From CAYYMH01 sp964472785 (GTDB lineage Bacteria > Zhuqueibacterota > Zhuqueibacteria > Thermofontimicrobiales > Thermofontimicrobiaceae), in NCBI GenBank assembly GCA_964472785.1, contig CAYYMH010000003.1, positions 1 to 64,000 on the forward strand: 64,000 nucleotides of DNA, in the 5' to 3' direction. The notes beneath the pieces are model-generated. The model was not told the origin of the DNA and did no database searches. It saw nothing but the letters and a program-made list of their open reading frames with translations. Made by a program: the position numbers and the translations under genes. Shown here piece after piece: positions 19,056 to 29,047 of the stretch. How positions within the stretch are numbered: the first letter of the stretch is position 1; each line of letters begins with the position of its first letter.

Positions 19056-21515
19056 ATGGAGAATAAATACGAAGTACAGAATGGGGAGACGGTAATTGTG
19101 GATAAATATGGTTGTTTTTCAAATGACAGATTAGAATTTATTATTAAGAGACCGGATACTCCGTTACCGTGGGTGAATTATATTTCCAACGGGAGGTATC
19201 ATGGTCTGGTTTCCAATACCGGCGGTGGATATAGTTTTTTTCGTTCGCCAAAAGATGGCAGAATCACTCGATGGCGTTATAATTCTTTGCCCATTGATCG
19301 ACCGGGGCGCTATGTGTTAATACGCGATAAGCAAACTGGAAAGTATTGGTCACCAACCTGGCAACCGACGTTTACACCGCTTGATGATTATCAATGTCGG
19401 CACGGTCTCTATTATACGATCATTTCGTCGAAATATAAAGGCATCAGCGCTTCAGTGCTGTATTTTGTCCCGAATGAGGATGATGTTGAGATTTGGAAAA
19501 TAATTCTGAAAAACGAATCTGCCAGCACACGTCATTTTGATATATTTGCCTTTGTGGAACTTTGTTTGGGACATGCACTGGTGGACCTGATCAATCAACC
19601 AAATGATCAGCATTTTAATGAAGTGTATTTTGATCAGACAGAGGAAATTTTATTCGCGACAAAACGCTATTGGGCGAAATATAATGGACCAACTGTGAAG
19701 CAAGCCAATGAATCCTGGGACAAATATGCTTTTTTCACATCCACTTTACCAATAACAGGCTGGGACGGCAGCAAAAATCAATTCATCGGACGCTGGCGTT
19801 CCGAAGAAAATCCGATCGCAGTTGAACAGGGACAATGTTTCAACTCGGAAATCACTTCCGGAGACGCGATCGCTGCGCTTCAATCTGAAATCACGCTGGA
19901 GCCAGGGGAAACGAGTGAATTTGCAATTTTGATGGGAGTTGCTGATAAATCAGACGACCTCATTACGGCGCGCAAATTGAAAGCTAAATATCAAACTATT
20001 CAAGTGATTGATGCGGCATTTGATGAATTGAAATCGGATTGGCGGGATTACTTGAGTCATGTCCATGTTGAAACGCCAGATGAAAACATGAATACGATGT
20101 TAAACGTGTGGAATCAATACCAGACAGCGGTGACTTTCCGATTTTCAAGAGACGCTTCATATTATCATGGCGGACTTTTGTTCGGACGAGGTTACCGGGA
20201 CTCGTGTCAGGACATAATGGGACCATTGATTCCGCGTCCCGATTGGGTGAAAAAACGAATTTTGGAAATGTGTTCTTATCAATTTAGTAATGGAAGTACG
20301 TTTCACCTTTACAATCCGATGAGCGGAGGCGGTGAAATGACTGGACATTCGGACACGCCGTTATGGCTGCCATTTGCGATTATTCAGTATTTGAAAGAGA
20401 CCGGTGATTACAGGTTATTAGATACGAAAGTCAAATTTTATGATGAAAGCGAGGCGACAGTTTTAACTCATCTGTTTGCTGCGCTTGATTTCACACTGAG
20501 CAATCTCACCGATCGTCATCTGGCAAAGTTCGGCCCCGGTGATTGGAATGATACGCTCGATTATTTAGGCAGAGAGGGCAGGGGAGAAAGTGTTTGGGTC
20601 ACTATGTTTTTGACTTTTATTCTGAAAGAGACGATTGTGTTATGCGAATTTTTATCCGTTGAGGATAAAATCCAATATTATCAGGAAAAATATCAAACCA
20701 CTAATGATGCGCTCAACACACATTGCTGGGACGGTGAATGGTATATTCGTGGCACCAATGACCACGGTGAAATCATCGGTTCGGCGAAAAACGAAGCCGG
20801 TCAGATTTTTCTCAACACACAATCTTGGGCAGTAATTAGCGGTATCGCTGATGAAAAACGAGCTCGGATCTGCATGAACGCGGTTAAACAACACTTGGAT
20901 ACTCCCAAAGGACCGAAAATTCTTCATCCGGCTTACACCAGTCCTGATCCGAAAATCGGATTAGCTACGCGCTGCGTTCCGGGAAAAAAAGAAAACGGCG
21001 CTGTTTTCAATCATACGGTCAGTTGGTCGATTTTGGCAGAATGTCTGCTGGGCAGGGGAGACCGGGCGTTCGAAATTTACCAAAAGGCGCTTCCCATGAA
21101 TCCGGTGATCGACATTGACCGCTACGAAGTGGAACCGTATGTTTACGCGGAGTACGTGACCAGTTCCGATCATCCGACATTCGGACAGGCAAGCCATTCC
21201 TGGCTTACCGGTTCATCCGCCTGGATGTTGCGCGACGGACTCGATTATATTTTGGGAGTGAGACCAGAATTTGAAGGATTGGTTGTTGATCCGTGCATTC
21301 CGTCAAACTGGAAGTCATACTTGGTGACACGCACATTTCGGGGAAAGATGTTCCAAATTTCGGTAAAAAATATGAATGGGAAGAGCAAGGGAGTAAAGAA
21401 GCTGGTGGTGGAAAATATCGAATTATCCGGAAATATGATTCGACTGAATGAGCCAAAACTGAAGCAGGTATTTGAGGGAAAGGATGAAATTCAGGTTCAA
21501 GTGGAAATGGGTTAA
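19056..21515 (+). CDS. GH94 disaccharide phosphorylase (cellobiose/chitobiose phosphorylase-like)
   Basis: This inverting phosphorylase splits a beta-linked disaccharide with phosphate to give a sugar 1-phosphate. The N-terminal beta-sandwich (residues about 1-300) has VNYISNGRYHGLVSNTGGGY, RITRWRYN and YQCRHGLYYT, as in cellobiose phosphorylase. The alpha/alpha barrel has WNQYQTAVTF, GYRDSCQDIMG, the catalytic acid in GPGDWND (about residue 495), and GRGESVWVTMF. Length 819 equals the family norm. There is no signal peptide, so it is cytoplasmic. It follows the phosphohexomutase by 2 bases and precedes NanE-NanK by 23. Cellobiose and N,N'-diacetylchitobiose are both possible; the amino-sugar neighbour tilts slightly to the latter. 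Confidence 0.9.
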   Translation: MENKYEVQNGETVIVDKYGCFSNDRLEFIIKRPDTPLPWVNYISNGRYHGLVSNTGGGYSFFRSPKDGRITRWRYNSLPIDRPGRYVLIRDKQTGKYWSPTWQPTFTPLDDYQCRHGLYYTIISSKYKGISASVLYFVPNEDDVEIWKIILKNESASTRHFDIFAFVELCLGHALVDLINQPNDQHFNEVYFDQTEEILFATKRYWAKYNGPTVKQANESWDKYAFFTSTLPITGWDGSKNQFIGRWRSEENPIAVEQGQCFNSEITSGDAIAALQSEITLEPGETSEFAILMGVADKSDDLITARKLKAKYQTIQVIDAAFDELKSDWRDYLSHVHVETPDENMNTMLNVWNQYQTAVTFRFSRDASYYHGGLLFGRGYRDSCQDIMGPLIPRPDWVKKRILEMCSYQFSNGSTFHLYNPMSGGGEMTGHSDTPLWLPFAIIQYLKETGDYRLLDTKVKFYDESEATVLTHLFAALDFTLSNLTDRHLAKFGPGDWNDTLDYLGREGRGESVWVTMFLTFILKETIVLCEFLSVEDKIQYYQEKYQTTNDALNTHCWDGEWYIRGTNDHGEIIGSAKNEAGQIFLNTQSWAVISGIADEKRARICMNAVKQHLDTPKGPKILHPAYTSPDPKIGLATRCVPGKKENGAVFNHTVSWSILAECLLGRGDRAFEIYQKALPMNPVIDIDRYEVEPYVYAEYVTSSDHPTFGQASHSWLTGSSAWMLRDGLDYILGVRPEFEGLVVDPCIPSNWKSYLVTRTFRGKMFQISVKNMNGKSKGVKKLVVENIELSGNMIRLNEPKLKQVFEGKDEIQVQVEMG

Positions 21516-21538
21516 TTACATCTTTTTGATTTGAGATT

Positions 21539-23170
21539 ATGGATAAAAATGATTTTTTAAACAAAATTAAAGGCGGTCTGATCGTTTCCTGTCAGGCAGA
21601 GGGAGACGAGCCGCTGAATTCACCGGAGATTTTAGCTGCGCTATCCAGAGCGGCGGTAGCGGGTGGCGCGGTGGCGATTCGGGCAGAGCGGCCGGACAAT
21701 TTAATCGCCATCAAAAATGCAGTGGATGTGCCGATCATCGGACTGTACAAAAAAAAATATCCGGATTCTGATGTTTACATTACGCCGACGTTACAGGATG
21801 CAAAAGACGTTTTGGCAATCGGTGTTAATGTAGTTGCTATGGATGCTACCTTTCGCCAGCGACCCAACGGGGAAAAATTAGAGAAAATTGTCACAACGCT
21901 GAAAGCAGAAGATAATTCGATTTTGATGGCTGATGTGTCCACAGTTGATGAAGGCATGCGTGCCGTCCAATTGGGATTTGATTTGATCGGAACGACGCTG
22001 GCTGGTTACACAGAGCAATCAAAAGATAGATTTAAAAGCGATGAACCGGATTTTGATTTGTTGTCGGAATTGATCGCCAGACTGAACGGTCATGTGCCCG
22101 TCATCGCTGAAGGGCGAATTTGGACGCCGGAACAGGTTTGTCAGGCACTTGAAATTGGTGCCTTTGCCGTGGTCGTTGGCAGCGCGATTACCCGTCCGAC
22201 AGTGATCACAAAAAGAATGGATGACGCGGTCAAACATTATCAACGCTCGAGGAATTCGTATGCCATAGGCATCGATTTGGGTGGGACGAAAACCAAAATT
22301 GCGCTGATCACAAATAAAGATAAAATTATCAAACAAAAAACATTTCAAACTCCATGGGATCAGGGAACCGGAAAAGTTGTGTCTAATATTAAATCTAATC
22401 TGAAAAGTAATTTTTTAGAATCCTTGAATCAAATTAGCGCAATCGGTATAGCTGCCAGCGGCAGAGTCGATTATCAGAGAAATATTGTTTCAGACGGTGT
22501 GCCTCTGGCATCGGACTATTTCAATTATCCAATCGCTGATGAGCTTTCACAGGAGTTCCGGCTTCCGGTATTGCTTGAAAATGACGCCAACGCAGCAGCC
22601 CTCGCCGAATACAACGGATTGAAATTTCCACGTCCGCAGCGAATGCTATTTATGACAATTGGCACCGGAATTGGTGGCGGAATAATTGTTGACGGGAAAT
22701 TACTGAAAGGAAATGGCCATGCCGGCGAAATCGGACATATCTGTGTTGATAAATCTTCAGATGAGCTTTGCGGCTGCGGACGAACCGGATGCCTGGAATT
22801 GATGGTTTCGCGTAAGCGAATGGAAGAGGAATTTCAAAGTTTAATATCCCAGCAAGAAGTGGCGCTGCCCAAAAATTTTGAAACAGTTGATACTGATGCA
22901 ATAATCGAATTTATTAGAACGGAGCAACCGGATGTCATCTCGATTTTTAATCAGCAGATGGAATATCTCGCTATCGGGCTGGATAATGTAAGTAATATCA
23001 TCGATCCCGAGTTGATCGTTATCGGTGGGGAATTTTCAAAACTGGGAATTTTACTCATCGAGGCAGTTCAAAAGAGGATGAAAACAAAGGTTAACATCCG
23101 GATATCAATGTACGGAAATAATGCCGGTGTGATCGGCGCATCGCAGTTAGCTTTGGACAACTTTGTTTAG
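21539..23170 (+). CDS. NanE-NanK fusion: N-acetylmannosamine-6-phosphate epimerase plus ROK sugar kinase
   Basis: This is a bifunctional amino-sugar enzyme. Residues about 1-235 form a TIM barrel like NanE (GGLIVSCQAEGDEPLNSPE, AVAIRAERPDN, PIIGLYKKKY, ITPTLQDA, VVAMDATFRQRP), which converts ManNAc-6-P to GlcNAc-6-P. Residues about 240-543 form a ROK kinase like NanK: ATP loop AIGIDLGGTKTKIALI, NDANAAALAEY, GTGIGGGIIV, zinc site CGCGRTGCLE, and DPELIVIGG. The two activities are consecutive steps of sialic-acid or ManNAc breakdown. No NanA lyase or sialic-acid transporter is in the window, so the fusion may act on ManNAc from other glycans. Confidence 0.9.
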   Translation: MDKNDFLNKIKGGLIVSCQAEGDEPLNSPEILAALSRAAVAGGAVAIRAERPDNLIAIKNAVDVPIIGLYKKKYPDSDVYITPTLQDAKDVLAIGVNVVAMDATFRQRPNGEKLEKIVTTLKAEDNSILMADVSTVDEGMRAVQLGFDLIGTTLAGYTEQSKDRFKSDEPDFDLLSELIARLNGHVPVIAEGRIWTPEQVCQALEIGAFAVVVGSAITRPTVITKRMDDAVKHYQRSRNSYAIGIDLGGTKTKIALITNKDKIIKQKTFQTPWDQGTGKVVSNIKSNLKSNFLESLNQISAIGIAASGRVDYQRNIVSDGVPLASDYFNYPIADELSQEFRLPVLLENDANAAALAEYNGLKFPRPQRMLFMTIGTGIGGGIIVDGKLLKGNGHAGEIGHICVDKSSDELCGCGRTGCLELMVSRKRMEEEFQSLISQQEVALPKNFETVDTDAIIEFIRTEQPDVISIFNQQMEYLAIGLDNVSNIIDPELIVIGGEFSKLGILLIEAVQKRMKTKVNIRISMYGNNAGVIGASQLALDNFV

Positions 23171-23356
23171 CTTGCACGAGCGGACAGAATAATAGTCAAC
23201 CGGATAAAAAACTTGCATTATTCCAAATATTTCTTAAATTAAAACAATGCATTTTTAACTGAAAAATCATTTGAAACAATTGGTTTGACTGGTAGTTAAA
23301 TTATCTGAAATGAATATCGAATCGTTGTAGCTTGTTATCAATTATGAGGAGAAACC

Positions 23357-24289
23357 ATGAAGCGAAAACCGCTGTGGCTAATTGTACTTTTTTTCATAAA
23401 TTTAATATCAATAAATGCTGATGCTTCATCCGGTGAATCAGGGTTTCAATTTTTGAGAACTTACACCGGAGCACGTCCATCCGCAATGGCAGGTTCATTT
23501 GTCTCGATTAGTGGTGATATTCATGCCATGTATTTTAATCCGGCTGGTTTGGCAGGAATTAACGGCAATATCGCCAGTGCAACCTACCTGAATCATCTGC
23601 TGGATTTTCAGTCCGGATTCGTTGCCTATTCACAGCCGTTGAAAAAGATCGGACAGTTAGGCGTGGGATTAAATTATATGAATTACGGTGAGTTTGACCA
23701 AACAGATGAAGCTGGACAAAAAATCGGTACCTTTAACGCGGGTAGTTTTTATTTAACCTCTTCATTGGCGCGGAAATTAAGTGACAATCTCATGGTTGGC
23801 GCCTCGGTAAAATTCATTCATTTTACAATCGAAAGCTACAGCTCGAGTGCGGTGGCATTAGATCTGGGCTTGATCTATCGCGTCCCCTTTATCGAGGAAA
23901 TGAATGTCGGATTCGGTGTTTATAACCTGGGTACGGTACTCTCCGCTTTTATTGATGACAAGGATTCTCTGCCGCTCAATTTCGCGTTTGGCATTTCCAA
24001 AAAATTAGCGCATCTGCCATTTGAATATTGTCTAACCGTAAATAAATACACCGATGATGATTTTCAACTCAATGTGGGTGGTGAATTTACATTAACTGAA
24101 GGTGTGTTTTTGAGACTCGGCTATAATTCGTTAGGCAGGGATCAAAAGATCGGCGGAGAAGGCGATCAATTTGCCGGTGTTTCACTGGGGTTGGGTTTAA
24201 ACTGGCGGCAGTACCATTTTGATTACAGTCTATCGTCGTATGGTGCTATCGGTTATTTAAACCGGATTAGTTTCTCTTATGCTTTTTGA
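23357..24289 (+). CDS. PorV/PorQ family outer-membrane protein (second copy)
   Basis: This 310-residue barrel has a signal peptide (PLWLIVLFFINLISINADA) and the family's N-terminal signature (GARPSAMAGSFVSISGD, AMYFNPAGLAGI), then strands such as QLGVGLNYMNYGEF and a final YLNRISFSYAF. Known relatives act in type IX secretion or as FadL-like lipid transporters. It resembles the member at 5275 in architecture but is clearly a separate paralogue. It stands alone, 187 bases after NanE-NanK, with GAGGAG before ATG 23357, and precedes the SGNH/TPR gene. Confidence 0.78.
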   Translation: MKRKPLWLIVLFFINLISINADASSGESGFQFLRTYTGARPSAMAGSFVSISGDIHAMYFNPAGLAGINGNIASATYLNHLLDFQSGFVAYSQPLKKIGQLGVGLNYMNYGEFDQTDEAGQKIGTFNAGSFYLTSSLARKLSDNLMVGASVKFIHFTIESYSSSAVALDLGLIYRVPFIEEMNVGFGVYNLGTVLSAFIDDKDSLPLNFAFGISKKLAHLPFEYCLTVNKYTDDDFQLNVGGEFTLTEGVFLRLGYNSLGRDQKIGGEGDQFAGVSLGLGLNWRQYHFDYSLSSYGAIGYLNRISFSYAF

Positions 24290-24363
24290 TCAACGAATTC
24301 TTGAAGCAGCGCAGTGTTGGCTAATTCAATTTTCTCACATAATACTTGAAACAATGTTGTTCT

Positions 24364-26328
24364 ATGAAGTCGACTCCCAAATCTCCAACTAAATCAAGAG
24401 AAAAGTTTTTTCGCGTTATTCTGATTTTACTTCCTTTCATTTTTATTGTTTTGGTAGAATTATTTTTTCGGATCATTGGTTACGGACCCAATTTGGATTT
24501 ATTTGTTACTTTGGACGAGAACCCGAAGTACTTGAAGATCAATCCGAACGTTGGCACACGATATTTCCCTTCGCTTAAAATCAAGCCGCAAACATCTTAC
24601 GATGTGTTTTTAAAAGAGAAACCGGAAAATGGATTGAGGATTTTTGTGCTTGGCGGCTCAACAGCTTATGGCTATCCCTACGGACGCAACGGCGCTTTTT
24701 CCAGTTTCTTAAAGGATCGGCTGCAGGATTACCTGCCCCAGCGTCACGTTGAGGTCGTCAATACGGCAATGTGCGCGGTGGGTTCTTACACGGTACGTGA
24801 TATCGGATTTGAGGTGATGAAGTATCAACCTGATGCCATTTTTATCTATTCAGGTCACAATGAATTTTACGGAGCGCTCGGTGTCGGTTCATCAGAATTT
24901 CTCAGTCAGACACGAGGCTGGGTCAATTTTTATTTAAAACTGCGCCGCTATAAAACTTTTCAATTCGTTCGTGATTTGATTGTGCGGTTAAAGAGAATGG
25001 AAGTAGATAAAAGCAGTGCCCAGCAAAAACGTCTGATGGAGCATCTGGCGGCTGATCAGAAAATTGCTTATGGCAGCGAAAGTTATGATTTGGCAAAAGA
25101 GATTTATTTGGGAAATATTCGGGATTTAATCAATCAGGCGGAGAAGAAAGGAATCCAGGTTGTCCTTGGCGAGCTTGTTAGCAATGTAAAAGATATGGCT
25201 CCGTTTTGTACGTCTTATGATTCAAAGGGTAATGAAAACCGGATTTTGGCTCGATTAAAAAAAGTTGAAAATTTGCTGGAGGTAAAGCTATTTGATCAAG
25301 CATTGGCGTTAATCAAAGAGGTGGAACAAAACAATCCGAGACTGGCACAATCACATTATTTGAAAGCACGTTGTTTGGAAGGGATGAATAAGATCAATCA
25401 AGCCAGAGAAAGTTATCAGTTGGCGAAAGATTTCGATTGTATCCGTTTTCGGGCGCCGGATGATTTTAACGTGATTTTAAAGGACTTTGCAGCGGAAGAG
25501 AATGTCATTTTTATTCCGTTGAAAAATATCTTTGAGAATTCATCACGATACGGCATTGTCGGAAATGAATTAATGACAGATCATCTCCATCCCAATTTAA
25601 CCGGCTATTTTTTGATGGGAAAAAGCTATTTTCATTTCATTCAGAAAAACTATCCCTGGGAACAGGATGAGCAGTTCGGAGAGGTGAAGCCGGATTCCAT
25701 TTACTGGCATTTTTCCGGTGTGACGTCAGTGGATGTCGCCGAGGCGGATTTTCGGATCGAAATATTGACGAACAGTTGGCCTTTCACAGATTCAGTGATC
25801 ACAGTTGATGATTTAACTTACGATCGGAATGATTATATCCAGCAATTGTCAATAGCGATGTTCAAAGGTGAGAAAACATGGGAGGAGGCGCATGTGACGT
25901 TGGGTGAATACTACATTCGTCAGAATAAACTTGATCTCGCTCTGCTGGAATACAACAGCCTGATGAAAATGACGCCTTATAACGTCTCACCGTTTTTACA
26001 AGCCGGAAAAATCCAAATGCATCAGCGCCGTTTTCGCTCTGCTTTAAATATATTTATGAAATCATTGGCTGTTGAAAAAACAATACTCGCTTATCAGGGG
26101 ATTGGTGAGGCATATCTGCATTTGGGAGAACCTCACAAAGGAATTCCTTATTTGCAGGCAGCATTAAAGTCGGATAAGAAAAATCCCCTGACACTGATTT
26201 TATTAGCAAAGAGCTATTACAGGACAGGGGACAAGGAAAATTCAAAAAAGTATGCACATCAATTGTACAGAATTAACCCTTCTTTTCCGGGTCTGAAAAA
26301 ATTAATTGCTGATTTGAAAAAAGATTAG
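24364..26328 (+). CDS. Membrane-anchored SGNH/GDSL-type hydrolase domain with C-terminal TPR repeats
   Basis: Residues about 15-40 form one membrane segment (RVILILLPFIFIVLVELFF), so the rest is likely periplasmic. The SGNH fold starts at IFVLGGSTAYGYPYG (nucleophile Ser in GGSTA) and continues VEVVNTAMCAVGSYT and FIYSGHNEFYG (the Asn block). The Asp-His pair is in MTDHLHPNLTGYFL. Helical repeats interrupt the fold (KVENLLEVKLFDQALALI), and TPR-like repeats form the C-terminal 150 residues (GEYYIRQNKLDLALLEY, GIGEAYLHLGEPHKGI). Such proteins usually act as esterases or acyl-group handlers on cell-surface polymers; the substrate is unknown. ATG 24364 is preferred over an in-frame TTG at 24346. 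Confidence 0.75.
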   Translation: MKSTPKSPTKSREKFFRVILILLPFIFIVLVELFFRIIGYGPNLDLFVTLDENPKYLKINPNVGTRYFPSLKIKPQTSYDVFLKEKPENGLRIFVLGGSTAYGYPYGRNGAFSSFLKDRLQDYLPQRHVEVVNTAMCAVGSYTVRDIGFEVMKYQPDAIFIYSGHNEFYGALGVGSSEFLSQTRGWVNFYLKLRRYKTFQFVRDLIVRLKRMEVDKSSAQQKRLMEHLAADQKIAYGSESYDLAKEIYLGNIRDLINQAEKKGIQVVLGELVSNVKDMAPFCTSYDSKGNENRILARLKKVENLLEVKLFDQALALIKEVEQNNPRLAQSHYLKARCLEGMNKINQARESYQLAKDFDCIRFRAPDDFNVILKDFAAEENVIFIPLKNIFENSSRYGIVGNELMTDHLHPNLTGYFLMGKSYFHFIQKNYPWEQDEQFGEVKPDSIYWHFSGVTSVDVAEADFRIEILTNSWPFTDSVITVDDLTYDRNDYIQQLSIAMFKGEKTWEEAHVTLGEYYIRQNKLDLALLEYNSLMKMTPYNVSPFLQAGKIQMHQRRFRSALNIFMKSLAVEKTILAYQGIGEAYLHLGEPHKGIPYLQAALKSDKKNPLTLILLAKSYYRTGDKENSKKYAHQLYRINPSFPGLKKLIADLKKD

Positions 26329-26340
26329 TTTGGTTTATTT

Positions 26341-28608
26341 TTACCACTCGCCATCTTTTAAATATTTATCCATCGCCTCAGCCGCTTTTTTACCGGCACC
26401 CATTGCCAGAATTACCGTAGCCGCACCCGTGACGATATCACCACCGGCAAAAACACCTTTTTTGCTGGTTTTGCCGGTTTCCGGGTCAGCGACGATGTTG
26501 CCCCATTTTGTTAGTTCCAAATCAGGTACACTGGCAGTCAGAAGTGGATTTGGACCCTGACCGATCGCAATGACCGCCACGCTTACATCAATTATAAATT
26601 CAGAGCCTTCAATGGGAACAGGACGTCTGCGACCCGAATCATCCGGTTCGCCTAATTCCATACGAATACATTCCATCTGCTGAAGCCAGCCCTTGTCATC
26701 GCCGATGAACCGAATGGGATTGGTAAGCAGATTGAATTCGATGCCTTCCGCTTCTGCATTTTCCACTTCTTCCTCACGTGCCGGTAGTTCGGTTCGCGAC
26801 CGGCGGTAAATTAGGTAAACATGTTTCGAGCCCAATCTTTTAGCAACCCGCGCGGCATCCATAGCAACGTTTCCGCCGCCGACCACAGCGACACGTTCTG
26901 CTAATTTAACAGGCGTGTCGTATTTTGGGAACAGATAGGATTTCATTAAATTGTTACGGGTTAGAAATTCGTTTGCCGAATAGATACCATTCAGATTTTC
27001 ACCCGGTATGCCAAGGAAATAGGGCAGTCCCGCACCCGTGCCAATAAAAATGGTATCATAACCGTTATCAAGTAATTCGTCCATGCCAATAGTTTGACCG
27101 ATAATCGCGTTTTCTTTAATCTCGACACCCAGTTTACGAACATAGTCAACTTCCTGTGCGACAATCTTTTTGGGAAGCCGGAATTCCGGTATACCGTAAA
27201 CCAGGACACCTCCGGCGTTGTGCAGTGCTTCGAAAATCGTGACATCGTGTCCTTTTTTGGCTAATTCTCCGGCGACAGTTAAGCCCGCAGGCCCTGCCCC
27301 AACCACGGCAACTTTTTTCCCGGTCTTCTTGGCTATTTTTGGCATTTCAATCTCACCGGTTGTATATTCATGGTCAGCAGCAAATCGTTCAAGACGACCG
27401 ATAGCAACCGGCTGACCTTTTTTAGCCAAAACACACACTTCTTCACATTGTTCTTCTTGCGGGCATACGCGACCACAGATCGCCGGCAGATTGTTTTTTT
27501 CCTTAATTTTGTGAATCGCACCGATATAATTCCGTTCATTTATTAATTGAATAAAAGCCGGAATATCAATTTCCACCGGACATCCGCTCACACAAGGCTG
27601 TTTTTTACATTGGAGACAGCGGGATGCTTCTAATAGTGCATCTTCTTCAGAGTAACCTAAAGGGACTTCATTAAAGTTTTGGATGCGTTTTTTGGGGTCC
27701 TGTTGGGGCATCGGAACACGGGTTTTTTGTTTCTTTTTTTGTTTTTCCGCCTGTTGTCTTAACTTACATTCCAAATCCCACATAGCATGCTGCTCTTCTC
27801 TGACATACATTTGTTGACGCATGATTAATTCGTCATAATTTACCTGGTGCCCATCAAATTCAGGTCCGTCCACACACACAAACTTTGTGTCATTTGAGAT
27901 CGTTGCCCGGCATCCGCCGCACATACCGGTTCCGTCAACCATGATGGAATTTAGACTGACGATTGTTTCGATATCGTGAGGTTTGGTTAATTCAGAAACT
28001 GCTTTCATCATCACGACCGGCCCGATCGCAACCACTTTGTCAATTTCCATTTTCTCTTTTTCGATAAGCCGTTTCAGTTCATCGGTGACAAAGCCATGAT
28101 GACCATAACTGCCGTCATCGGTCGTTATCAGCAATTCATGACTCACTGCTTGCATTTCCTCTTCTAAAATAAGCATCTCTTTGGTTCGGGCGCCAATAAT
28201 CGAGATCACATTATTTCCTGCCTCATAAAGCGCTTTCATGATCGGATAAACAGGCGCGATTCCGACGCCGCCGCCGACACAAACTACGGTGCCAAAATTT
28301 TCGATATGACTGGGCTGACCCAAAGGCCCAACAACGTCAGAAATCACATCGCCCTGTTTAAACAAACCCATTTTTTTGGTCGATGCACCAACGATTTGAA
28401 AAATGATGGTGATCAATTTGTTCTTTCGGTCAAATTCAGCAACCGTTAATGGAATCCGCTCGGCGAATTCGTCTGCCCGTACCACAACAAACTGACCGGG
28501 TTTAACGCGTTGAGCAATATCCGGTACGTACAGTTTAAACAAGACGATCGATTCTGCTAATTGCTTTTTTTCAACGATTTCATTTATCTTATAGCTGTTC
28601 TCACTCAC
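26341..28608 (-). CDS. Fused NfnAB-like NADH-dependent ferredoxin:NADP+ oxidoreductase
   Basis: This is a single-chain form of the electron-bifurcating transhydrogenase NfnAB, which links NADH, NADPH and ferredoxin. Residues about 1-280 are the NfnA-like part: FAD domain (KPGQFVVVRADEFAERIPLT), NAD domain (GTVVCVGGGVGIAPVYPI) and the [2Fe-2S] Cys cluster in GTGMCGGCR. Residues about 300-755 are the NfnB/GltD-like part: two iron-sulfur Cys groups (CLQCKKQPCVSGCPV; CGRVCPQEEQCEEVC), FAD site VAVVGAGPAGLTVAGELA, NAD site VAVVGGGNVAMDAARVAKRL, and IAIGQGPNP. Bifurcation is inferred from the family. It ends the minus-strand gene string starting with KorD at 37590 and would convert its reduced ferredoxin into NADPH. 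Confidence 0.88.
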   Translation of the reverse strand: MSENSYKINEIVEKKQLAESIVLFKLYVPDIAQRVKPGQFVVVRADEFAERIPLTVAEFDRKNKLITIIFQIVGASTKKMGLFKQGDVISDVVGPLGQPSHIENFGTVVCVGGGVGIAPVYPIMKALYEAGNNVISIIGARTKEMLILEEEMQAVSHELLITTDDGSYGHHGFVTDELKRLIEKEKMEIDKVVAIGPVVMMKAVSELTKPHDIETIVSLNSIMVDGTGMCGGCRATISNDTKFVCVDGPEFDGHQVNYDELIMRQQMYVREEQHAMWDLECKLRQQAEKQKKKQKTRVPMPQQDPKKRIQNFNEVPLGYSEEDALLEASRCLQCKKQPCVSGCPVEIDIPAFIQLINERNYIGAIHKIKEKNNLPAICGRVCPQEEQCEEVCVLAKKGQPVAIGRLERFAADHEYTTGEIEMPKIAKKTGKKVAVVGAGPAGLTVAGELAKKGHDVTIFEALHNAGGVLVYGIPEFRLPKKIVAQEVDYVRKLGVEIKENAIIGQTIGMDELLDNGYDTIFIGTGAGLPYFLGIPGENLNGIYSANEFLTRNNLMKSYLFPKYDTPVKLAERVAVVGGGNVAMDAARVAKRLGSKHVYLIYRRSRTELPAREEEVENAEAEGIEFNLLTNPIRFIGDDKGWLQQMECIRMELGEPDDSGRRRPVPIEGSEFIIDVSVAVIAIGQGPNPLLTASVPDLELTKWGNIVADPETGKTSKKGVFAGGDIVTGAATVILAMGAGKKAAEAMDKYLKDGEW

Positions 28609-28645
28609 AAGAAATCCTCACATTTTTTTATATTTTATATTTTCG

Positions 28646-29038
28646 TTAATCATTTAACAAACGACGAACTTTTTCTAAAACTGTATCCGAATCAACCGGT
28701 TTATTTAGAAAATCATCCGTTTTCATCCAGTAACCATCAAGTTTTTGAGAAAATTCGGTGCCGGTTTTTTCTTTTGCAGAAGAAAGCATCAAAACTTTGA
28801 CTTCACAAAGCGCTGGATTGGCTTTCAGGGCTTTTGTAAACTCAAATCCACTATCATGTTTTTCCAGCATCAATTCGACGATGACTAAATTTGGGTTTTC
28901 GTTCTTTACCAAATCCAAAGCACGATTTTCATTGTTTGTCGTAATAACTTGATAGCCCTGTTTTTCGAGAAAAGTTTTAAGTGATTGCATGAGATCTTCA
29001 TCTTTATCAACGATCAATATCTTTTGTTTTCCAGCCAC
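28646..29038 (-). CDS. Stand-alone receiver-domain protein with Glu at the phospho-acceptor position
   Basis: This 130-residue CheY-like protein has no output domain. It keeps the acidic pair (ILIVDKDED), the switch Ser (VLMLSSAK) and the conserved Lys (FLNKPV). The aspartate that normally takes the phosphate (in a motif like VILDVML) is replaced by Glu55 in LVIVELML. Glu at this site often mimics the phosphorylated state in other receivers, so this may be a constitutively active or non-phosphorylated adaptor. The start is GTG 29038 with TGAGGT upstream. It lies 9 bases after ackA and 37 before nfnAB, so it may tie redox genes to a signal or act as a protein-protein adaptor. Confidence 0.8.
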   Translation of the reverse strand: MAGKQKILIVDKDEDLMQSLKTFLEKQGYQVITTNNENRALDLVKNENPNLVIVELMLEKHDSGFEFTKALKANPALCEVKVLMLSSAKEKTGTEFSQKLDGYWMKTDDFLNKPVDSDTVLEKVRRLLND

Positions 29039-29047
29039 ACGAATACC

